Source: Planomonospora sp. ID67723 (lineage in GTDB: Bacteria; Actinomycetota; Actinomycetes; Streptosporangiales; Streptosporangiaceae). Taken from it: a stretch of DNA of 64,000 nucleotides. Numbering within the stretch: the first letter of the stretch is position 1; each line of letters starts with the position of its first letter. This document shows, piece by piece, positions 57,584-64,000 of this stretch. A program made the position numbers and the translations under genes. A model generated the notes under the pieces. That model ran no database searches, was not told the DNA's origin, and was given only the letters and a program-made list of their open reading frames with translations. The stretch is from assembly GCF_015711605.1 (NCBI RefSeq), contig NZ_JABTEZ010000004.1:496001-560000 (forward strand). The letters run 5' to 3'.

Positions 57584-60500
57584 ATGCACGCACCCCCCCT
57601 CCGCCGTCACCAACGAACACTACGCACGGTGATGGCTTTAGTGCTGACGGTATCCGCGCTGGCGCTGCCGTCAGCACTCCGCTGGAGCCAGGCGAAGGCG
57701 GAAACGCCGCAGTCGGCTCCCGGCGAATTCTTCCCCACGCGCGGCAGGGCACTGGACAACGTCGAGATCGCGGCTGGCTCCACCAGCACCGTCCGGGTCG
57801 TCGGCGTCGGCGCCGTGCCCTGGTCGGGCGTCGGCTCGATCGCCCTGAACATCGCGGCCAAGGGCTCGACCGGAACCGGCTCGATCGTCGTCTACCCCTC
57901 GGGCGACGCCGAGCCGGCCGCCACCGCCGTGAGCTACCGGAAGGAGGTGTACGGGGGCAACCTGGTGACGATCAAGGTCGGCGCCGACGGCAACGTCAAG
58001 GTCGCCAACAAGGGGCCGGGTCCTGCCCGGGTCTACCTTGACGTCCACGGCTACACCCTCACCCAGGCCGGAACCACCGTCGGCAGCACCTACGTCCCCC
58101 TGCCGCCCGCACGCATCGCCAACGCCGTGACGGTTCCCGCCAACGGCAACTACGAGCTGTCGCCGCTGGGCAAGGGCGGCGTGCCCGCCTCCGACGTCGA
58201 GTCGCTGGCCTACACCCTGCGGGCGAAGGCGACCTCGACCGGGACCCTGCGCGCCTACGCGGCCGGAGACATCTGGCCGGCCGACGCCACGATCGACTAC
58301 GCCGGTGGCTTGGCGCTGCAGAACTTCGCCATCACCAAGATCGGCAGCGGCGGCAGGATCAACATTCACAACCTTGGTTTCTCCCCCGTCACCGTGTGGG
58401 TCGACGTCGCGGGGTACTTCACCAAGAACAAGCCCACCGGCCCGACGCTGCGCGGGGTCCAGCCCTCCCGCCTGGTCGCCAACGCCAGCATCGCGGCAGG
58501 CGCCACCTACAGCCTGGCCCCGCTGGGCAAGGGCGGCGTTCCCGTAACGGGCGTCGACGCCGTCTCGGTGAGCCTGACGGCCCAGAGCACAGCCGCCGGC
58601 GCCCTCACGTCCTACCCCTCGGGCACGACGGCGCCCACCACCCACACGGTCGGCTTCGACGCCAACGTCCGGGCGACCGCATCCACCGTAGTCAAGCTCG
58701 GCGCGGACGGCAAGGTGCTGATCCGCAACACGGGCACGGCCGCCGCGACCGTCAGCGTCGCCGTGTACGGCTACTTCCGCGAGGGACTTGGCTTCACCAT
58801 GCTGGAGGCCGTACCGTCCGACTCGACCTGGGCCGAGGGCACACGAGTCAACAGCACCACCCCGACGCTGTCGGCGCTGGCCTCGTCGATCGGGGCCGAC
58901 CCGGTCACCTACACCTTCGAGGTGGCCCCGCTGCATACCGACACCCCCGTGGCCGACGGCACGGCGGCGTCGGTGCCCGCAGGCGACGCAGGCGTCTGGA
59001 AAGTGCCCGCCAACGTCCTGAGCAACCCGGGCGCCTACCGCTTCCGCGTCAAAGCCGCCGACGGCCAGGACGACATCTGGTCCACCTGGCGATGGCTCCT
59101 CGTCGATGCGCCTCTGGTGCCCGCATCGCTCGCCACGTCGCTGGAAACGCCCGAGCAGCCCGTGCTCACCGGAACCGTCAACCGCCCGTCGGGCGGACCC
59201 GTCACCGGCCGCTTCTACCTGCACGACCAGGCCGGAAACCCGGTGGGCGCCAGCCCGCTGGGCAGAGGCGTGGTCAAGGGCGGAGAGAGCGTGAGCCTGC
59301 GGCTGCCAGAGGACCTGGTCCAGCCGGGCAAGACCTACACGTGGCGGATGGACGCCTGCGTCGGCGACGCCTGTAGCCCGCCGACGTCTCCGGTGTCTTT
59401 CACCGTGCCGCAGCCCGCACCGGCTCCGCAGACTACCCAAGTCAGACTCGGACCCGACAAGATTAAGATCACTGGTGCCATGACCGGGGACAAGGCGTGC
59501 AACGGCGCCCCGTGCCCGCTGGCCGAGGCCACCGCCGTCAACCTGGGCGGCACCGGCGACCAGCAGCAGCTCTCCGTCGTCAAGCTGGACTTGAGCTCGC
59601 TTCCGGCCGGGGCTCGCGTAGTCGGCGCCACCCTGGAGTTCGGCGCCGCCTCATGCGGCGCCTCATGCCCCACCACGGCGAAACTCGCGGGACACGAACC
59701 CAAGCAGACCTGGACCGGCGAGCCCACCGGCACCGAAGCGGCGTCGAATCTGCTGCCCGAGGCGGTCGATGAGACCACCCAGCTGAACGGAGCCAAACTC
59801 AACCTGGGCGGCCTGGCGACGCTGTGGCGCGAGGACCAGAACGACGGACTGATCCTCAAGCTCGCGGGTGATGCGCTTCCCCCCATCAGCTACCCGGGGT
59901 CGGGCCTGTCGGCGACCATCGACTACGTCCCCGCGACGGCCCCCGGAGCCCCCGGCGGCATCAGCTCCCTGGGAAGCGACAAGTCGGCGCAGCTGACGTG
60001 GAGTCCTCCGCAGGACACCGGCGCGGCTCCCGCCCCGGCCGCGGACGGAGCCGACCCCGATTCCGTCATCACCGGCTACGACGTCCACGTGCTCGACTCC
60101 GGCGGTCATGTCGTCAACACCCTCGCCACCACCAAACCCGAGGTGACGGTCACCGGTCTGACCCACGGAACCGGGTACCGGTTCAGGGTACGCGCCCGCA
60201 ACGCCTACGGCACAGGTGAGTGGACCGCCGGCGGAACCGTAACCCCGCAGGCGGTGCCGGGCGACGTCGCCGCATACACCGAGGCGGTCAAGCAGTTCGT
60301 CATCAGCCGTGAAGGCTTGATGGAGAACCGCTACGACAGCGCCGACGAGGCGGTGAAGGCCAGCACCCAGGGTGAGCTGTTCCGCGACCTGCTCAACACC
60401 CTGGCCGGGGGCATCCTTCAGACACGGCAGGAGGCCGCCGAGGTCAGGGCCGCCCAGCTGAGCACTACGCTCAACGTCCCCAAGGTGTTCGTCAGCTACT

Positions 60501-61321
60501 CCGACACCGATAAGACGGTCACCGTCCGGGCCACTCTCACCGGAACCACCGTCTACGCCAACGAGGCGGGGACCGCAGCCGAGGACCGCACCAACAGTGA
60601 CTTCGTCGAGGTGAGCGATTTCGTCTTCACCCTGCCGGGGGCGCCCGCGGCCCGTGCAGTGGCTGCCGCCGACCCTCAGGAGCCGACTCTGACATCGGTC
60701 AGCCAGGAGGGGACCGGCAACGCCATCCAGATCAACGCCTTCACCCCCGGGCAGGAGGCCGAGCAGACGATCGACGATAGCCACTTCATCAACGTGGACG
60801 CGCCCGCCGCTGCGGCCCGCGCCGCCGATGACGGTGCCCTCAAGGCCCAGGCCCGCGTCAACCACAGCGGCATCGCCAGCTGGGCGCTGAGAAACGTCGG
60901 CATGCGGCACCAGTACAGGGACAACTGCGCCAACTTCGTCTCCAAGGCCGTCCGCTACGGCGGCGGCGCCAAGAAGTACTCCGGCTGGTACCGCAACCGG
61001 ATGTACTGGTGGGAGAACTCACTCAACAAGACGTGGAGCTGGACCGGCGCCTACTACAACTACGAGCACTTCGGCATCAAGCGCAAGCGCGTCTACTGGG
61101 AGCCCAACTTCTACCTGGTGGAGCTCGGCGACGTGATGTACTGGCGTCACCGGTCCTGGTCCAAGATCGGTCACGTCTCGATCCTGACCAAGAAGACCCG
61201 GAACGACAAGTACGGCATCTACTACACCCACCACAGCAACGGCCGGGGACAGGCCAACAAGCCTTTCTGGCCGACGGCCAGGGACTATCCCCAAGTGGGG
61301 TTCGCCTACGTCCAATGGTGA
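57584..61321 (+). CDS. Large secreted repeat protein with C-terminal amidase_6 domain
   Basis: A 1245-residue exported protein. A signal peptide (about 1-42, ending AKA) precedes three tandem units of about 110-120 residues (about 50-405) of the actinobacterial type ending in DVxGY(F/T) (LDVHGYTL, VDVAGYFT, VAVYGYFR) with shared KVGADGxV and LGKGGVP motifs. Next come beta-sandwich regions (about 410-605), a DNRLRE-like domain (about 615-780) with QTTQVRLGPDKIKI, and a fibronectin III domain (about 785-885). The C-terminus (about 1080-1245) is amidase_6: catalytic Cys1115 in DNCANFVSKAVRYGG and His1197 in KIGHVSILTK. It may cut peptidoglycan or another peptide outside the cell. The ATG at 57584 follows GGATGGAG. 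Confidence 0.85.
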   Translation: MHAPPLRRHQRTLRTVMALVLTVSALALPSALRWSQAKAETPQSAPGEFFPTRGRALDNVEIAAGSTSTVRVVGVGAVPWSGVGSIALNIAAKGSTGTGSIVVYPSGDAEPAATAVSYRKEVYGGNLVTIKVGADGNVKVANKGPGPARVYLDVHGYTLTQAGTTVGSTYVPLPPARIANAVTVPANGNYELSPLGKGGVPASDVESLAYTLRAKATSTGTLRAYAAGDIWPADATIDYAGGLALQNFAITKIGSGGRINIHNLGFSPVTVWVDVAGYFTKNKPTGPTLRGVQPSRLVANASIAAGATYSLAPLGKGGVPVTGVDAVSVSLTAQSTAAGALTSYPSGTTAPTTHTVGFDANVRATASTVVKLGADGKVLIRNTGTAAATVSVAVYGYFREGLGFTMLEAVPSDSTWAEGTRVNSTTPTLSALASSIGADPVTYTFEVAPLHTDTPVADGTAASVPAGDAGVWKVPANVLSNPGAYRFRVKAADGQDDIWSTWRWLLVDAPLVPASLATSLETPEQPVLTGTVNRPSGGPVTGRFYLHDQAGNPVGASPLGRGVVKGGESVSLRLPEDLVQPGKTYTWRMDACVGDACSPPTSPVSFTVPQPAPAPQTTQVRLGPDKIKITGAMTGDKACNGAPCPLAEATAVNLGGTGDQQQLSVVKLDLSSLPAGARVVGATLEFGAASCGASCPTTAKLAGHEPKQTWTGEPTGTEAASNLLPEAVDETTQLNGAKLNLGGLATLWREDQNDGLILKLAGDALPPISYPGSGLSATIDYVPATAPGAPGGISSLGSDKSAQLTWSPPQDTGAAPAPAADGADPDSVITGYDVHVLDSGGHVVNTLATTKPEVTVTGLTHGTGYRFRVRARNAYGTGEWTAGGTVTPQAVPGDVAAYTEAVKQFVISREGLMENRYDSADEAVKASTQGELFRDLLNTLAGGILQTRQEAAEVRAAQLSTTLNVPKVFVSYSDTDKTVTVRATLTGTTVYANEAGTAAEDRTNSDFVEVSDFVFTLPGAPAARAVAAADPQEPTLTSVSQEGTGNAIQINAFTPGQEAEQTIDDSHFINVDAPAAAARAADDGALKAQARVNHSGIASWALRNVGMRHQYRDNCANFVSKAVRYGGGAKKYSGWYRNRMYWWENSLNKTWSWTGAYYNYEHFGIKRKRVYWEPNFYLVELGDVMYWRHRSWSKIGHVSILTKKTRNDKYGIYYTHHSNGRGQANKPFWPTARDYPQVGFAYVQW

Positions 61322-62058
61322 TCCGGACGCGCCTGATGACCGTGCCGGCCGGGGGAGTGCTGCTCGCAGCCGCGGCCGCACTGCTCCTGCGGCCAGGTGA
61401 TCGGGTCCCGGCCGCCCGGTGTGACGATCACCGGCGAAGGTGACGTCGCGCTGCGGTTGAACGATCTGTCCCGGGTCGGCTTGAACGCCCGCCCGGGACA
61501 GGTCGGTCAATGCGACCTGATCGCCGACACGCTGATCTCGGCGGTCAGGGATACGGTGTCTGCCGCGATTCACTCCCCGGCTTCGCCGAAGCGCCGGCGG
61601 CGTGGAGTGCCTGCTACGACCATACGCGCCCGGCGGGCGCTGTGGCTGTATGCCGATGCCGTGCGGGACGCGGTCAAGGAGGCCGACCTCGAGGGCGGGG
61701 CCGCGGCCCGCACCCCTTCAACAGCGTGGCGGCGCTGCGCTTCATCCAGGAGCTGTACCCATCGCCAACCGATCAGCACAGGAAACGGCCGGATTGCGTC
61801 CACGGAAGCGGCGCCTCCCTGGCGTCCGCGGTCCGACACGGAAAGACGCCACTTCGCCGGATGCGACCCGGCCTCGGTACGGGCCCGGCGTACGAACCGG
61901 CCCGGGACCTGGTCCAGGGAGTGGTGGCCATGACCAGGCACTTCCGTCACCGCCCCCGGTGAAAGCGCCTGCTCCGGTGGCCTTGACCGCCCTGGCCCAC
62001 CCCGATCCGGCGCCCGGCGAAGAGGGTGTGATCGGGGCAGTCGCGCCTCCGCGCTCTC
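61322..62058. other. Gene-poor region, no supported feature
   Basis: About 740 bases after the amidase gene. Several long frames are present on both strands, one reading ...HPFNSVAALRFIQELYPSP..., but I recognise no family and none has a good start. This may be degraded mobile DNA like that at the window ends. I see no reliable RNA gene or repeat here. Confidence 0.5.
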
Positions 62059-63171
62059 TCAGCCGGTATGGAGGATCCGAAAGCGATCGGGTTCCGCCGG
62101 ATCTCGATCAACGACTTGGATCGGCGTCCAAGCCCATTGCCAAACGCTGACGCCTGGCGTGCGGGAGAACCGGATCTGCCCGCGGGTGCCTTCGACTGCG
62201 ACGCGTGGCCAGGATTCGGCGATGCGCGCCCGGTCCGCGCCGTGAGAACGCAGCACGTCGGTGAGGACGGTGACCGTGTCGTAGCCCTCGAAGGCGACGA
62301 AGGAGGGCGCTTCGGCCAGCCGCTCACGAAGGGCCGTCTCGACTCGTGCACCGAGTGGGCTGAGGCGCTCGGGCAGGTAGCGCAAGAACGGGATCGCGGC
62401 GCTGTCGTCGCCCAGCAACCTCGCCCATTCGGCGAACTCCGGTTGCCCGGCCGGAGCACCGATCATGATCTCGGCGAGGCGCTGGTCGCGGCGGACGGAC
62501 CTGACGATCGACACCGCCGGCTCCGGGTGGCCGACCAGGAGAAGGAGGGCCGTCGCCCGATTGTCGGCGAGTTCGTCGCACACGGCGGTGGGGGCGAGCG
62601 CGCGCATGTCGAGTTCGATGACGGTCCCGCCGCGTGGAGCGAGGTAGTCCCGCAGAATGCGGGCCCCCGATGACCAGTAGACACTCGATTCGGCCGCTAC
62701 GGCGATTCTGCTGTGGCCCGCGCTGAGGAGGAAGTCTGCGTAGACCCGCCAGCTGTGGGACTGTGCCGGGGCGAGGCGCGCGACCCATTGCGTCGGCTGT
62801 TCGGTGAGCGCGTCGAGAACCGCTGACGAGCACAGGAACGGCAGGCCGAGGACGTCGGCCCTGGCGGCAGCGGCGCGAGCGACGACGCTGTGATACTCCC
62901 CCGCCAAGGCGGCCACGCCCAGGCGGGCCAATTCGTCGACGGCCGCAGCGGCCCTGTGCGGATCAGCCGCGGTGTCTCGGACCACCAGCTCGAGCGGTCT
63001 TCCGACGATCCCGCCGGCGTCGTTGACGTCGCGAACGGCCAGCTCGAGTCCGGCGAGCACGTGCCGGCCTGCCTGTACCCAGCCAGGCCGGGTTAGCGGA
63101 ACGAGAGCGCCGATCCGGACGGCTGATCCGTCAGTCTGCTCCACTCCAGGTGGCGATGGTGGCGTATTCAT
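62059..63171 (-). CDS. Leu/Ile/Val-type periplasmic-binding-like protein without signal peptide
   Basis: A 370-residue Peripla_BP_6 (type 1) domain protein: RIGALVPLTRPGWVQAGRHVLAGLELAVRDVNDAGGIVGRPLELVVRDTAADP is the classical branched-chain amino-acid receptor N-domain, followed by AALAGEYHSVVARAAA and VAFEGYDTVTVLTDVLR. Unlike transport receptors it has no signal peptide or lipobox at the ATG (63171), and no permease or ATPase genes adjoin. It may act as a cytoplasmic ligand sensor, as in AmiC-like proteins. Its start overlaps the upstream frame by 41 bases. Confidence 0.82.
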   Translation of the reverse strand: MNTPPSPPGVEQTDGSAVRIGALVPLTRPGWVQAGRHVLAGLELAVRDVNDAGGIVGRPLELVVRDTAADPHRAAAAVDELARLGVAALAGEYHSVVARAAAARADVLGLPFLCSSAVLDALTEQPTQWVARLAPAQSHSWRVYADFLLSAGHSRIAVAAESSVYWSSGARILRDYLAPRGGTVIELDMRALAPTAVCDELADNRATALLLLVGHPEPAVSIVRSVRRDQRLAEIMIGAPAGQPEFAEWARLLGDDSAAIPFLRYLPERLSPLGARVETALRERLAEAPSFVAFEGYDTVTVLTDVLRSHGADRARIAESWPRVAVEGTRGQIRFSRTPGVSVWQWAWTPIQVVDRDPAEPDRFRILHTG

Positions 63172-63541
63172 GCGTTGGCGTCTCCCGTCCGACGATGCGG
63201 TTGTAGTTGGCCCGGATCGAAGAATGAACGTCGGTGGCGCCGAGAGTAGCCGAGTCGGGAATGACCAGCTTCGGCGCCCGGCCCGTGACCGCTTCAGGGA
63301 AGACGGCGACAAACCAGCCACCGCCGCCTCCGCTCGACAAGGCCGAGAGGACGGCGTGAGGCGCCTGCTCCTGTTCAAACGACGATCGATCGAACGACTC
63401 GTCGTCCGGCGCGGCGCGGGTGACGATGTCCCCGTTGTCGGTGAAGGTCACCAGGCGCAGGAAAACACCAGTGCTGTGACCGGAAACGATCACCGGGTTG
63501 GCGTGTAGGACGTCCCGGCCGGTTGGATGGGCGCTGATCAC
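63131..63541 (-). CDS. Hypothetical protein, probably 5' truncated
   Basis: A 136-codon frame (GVFLRLVTFTDNGDIVTRAAPDDESFDRSS, WFVAVFPEAVTGRAPKLVIPDSATLGA, SIRANYNRIVGRETPTHEYATIATWSGAD) with low-bias, protein-like composition, unlike the shadows around it. I recognise no family. Its GTG start has no ribosome binding site and lies at the edge of IS-derived DNA, so the original N-terminus may be lost. Its end overlaps the binding-protein gene by 41 bases, suggesting that the two once were, or still are, co-expressed. Confidence 0.5.
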   Translation of the reverse strand: MISAHPTGRDVLHANPVIVSGHSTGVFLRLVTFTDNGDIVTRAAPDDESFDRSSFEQEQAPHAVLSALSSGGGGGWFVAVFPEAVTGRAPKLVIPDSATLGATDVHSSIRANYNRIVGRETPTHEYATIATWSGAD

Positions 63542-63552
63542 GTTCGATCAGC
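63533..63552. repeat. Inverted repeat at the edge of the IS630 relic
   Basis: GCTGATC (63533-63539) and GATCAGC (63546-63552) are perfect seven-base arms with a six-base spacer at the border between the truncated hypothetical gene and the transposase relic. It may mark an insertion junction or be chance. Confidence 0.3.
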
Positions 63553-63566
63553 ACTCGGAAGGCCAG

Positions 63567-64000
63567 GTGACCCAACCGGTCAAGGTCCGCAGACCCACCG
63601 ACCAAGAAGGACAGAAGCTGCAGCGGATCGTGCGACGGGGCAGCACCAGCTCGGTGCGCTACCGGCGGGCGATGATGCTGCCGGCCTCGGCCGGCGGCAA
63701 CACCGTCCCGGTCATCGCCCGCCTGGTCGCCGCCGATAAGGACACCGTGCGCGATGTGATCCACCGTTTCAATGAGATCGGGCCCTTGGGCATCCGGCCC
63801 ACCGCCGGGACGGGCTGGGCACCGCAAGGCAGGCCGGACCGGCTACCGGCCACCTACCGCCGCACCCAGGGCGTGCGCTCCTTCCACGGCTGCTACTCGG
63901 TCGGCGATGACCTGCTGTGGGGCGTCAACCGGGCCCGCAAGGGCATCGACCACACCTGGACCGCCCTGAAGTCGAGAGGATCCGGAGCATCCTCGTCGGT
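63567..64000 (+). pseudogene. IS630-family transposase with in-frame loss of catalytic core (runs off window)
   Basis: The frame from GTG 63567 starts like an IS630 transposase N-terminal HTH region (KVRRPTDQEGQKLQRIVRRGSTSSVRYRRAMML, then VIARLVAADKDTVRDVIHRFNE). At FNEIGPLGIRP it switches directly, still in frame, to the family's later part RPDRLPATYRRTQGVRSFHGCYSVGDDLLWGVN and ends IDHTWTALKS before similarity is lost near the window edge. The intervening segment of the DDE catalytic domain is missing, and the last bases look frameshifted. Confidence 0.75.

Noticed and set aside
61510-61962. Plus-strand frame with HPFNSVAALRFIQELYPSP
   Set aside because: No recognised family and poor start; could be degraded DNA but not supportable as a gene.

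Overview
The window comes from the chromosome of a high-GC actinomycete. Coding DNA is strongly GC-rich with G/C third positions, GTG and TTG starts are common, and several genes look leaderless. A CrgA-like septation protein, TipA-type, AfsR-like, WYL and YtrA-type regulators, many lipoproteins and large secreted multidomain proteins all fit. The gene style suggests the Streptosporangiaceae (Nonomuraea/Streptosporangium), but that is inference, not proven here. It is accessory-rich territory: apart from purB there is little core metabolism, and regulators, transporters, secreted enzymes and several decayed genes dominate.

Left part (1-13,300). A MerR regulator (cut by the window edge) and a DoxX-like membrane protein are followed by an IS982 relic, a small secreted protein and a CrgA-like protein. 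Next comes a coherent alpha-glucan utilisation locus: a 1191-residue secreted GH87-type alpha-1,3-glucanase/mycodextranase on the minus strand, a divergent LacI repressor, a sugar-binding lipoprotein, two MalF/MalG-type permeases and a cytoplasmic GH13 alpha-glucosidase. The importer has no ATPase gene of its own.

Middle (13,400-34,900). A membrane GGDEF-EAL protein carries a histidine-rich insert encoded by hexamer repeats. An orphan histidine kinase, a TauE/SafE permease and two paralogous MFS transporters follow; one lies by a DeoR regulator and the other in a MarR-SDR-MFS unit divergent from an RND pump. There is also a junction where a ricin-lectin gene and an AfsR/TPR-type gene have both lost their 5' ends. 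After the RND pump come a NADAR protein, purB, a GNAT acetyltransferase and a NaChBac-type voltage-gated channel with an unusual filter.

Right-middle (35,200-51,900). A TetR-ferredoxin-P450 operon with overlapping or nearly touching genes, an ankyrin protein, a DUF4037 protein, and a TipA-HAD unit divergent from a MerR-GyrI regulator lead into a degraded stretch. Then follow a remarkable membrane protein joining a cytoplasmic HTH to an external glycosidase-like domain that seems to lack its catalytic acids, a deleted peptide-exporter ABC relic, a methionine aminopeptidase divergent from a small XRE regulator, a PhoX-type phosphatase and a GAF-PAS histidine kinase.

Right end (52,000-64,000). 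A tightly coupled operon (GntR/YtrA regulator, ABC ATPase, ABC permease, 23-codon mini-ORF, S41 lipoprotein protease, lipoprotein alpha/beta hydrolase) has start/stop overlaps at four of its junctions. A group II intron RT scrap, a 1245-residue secreted repeat protein ending in an amidase_6 domain, a binding-protein-like gene without a signal peptide, and an IS630 transposase relic lacking its catalytic core complete the window.
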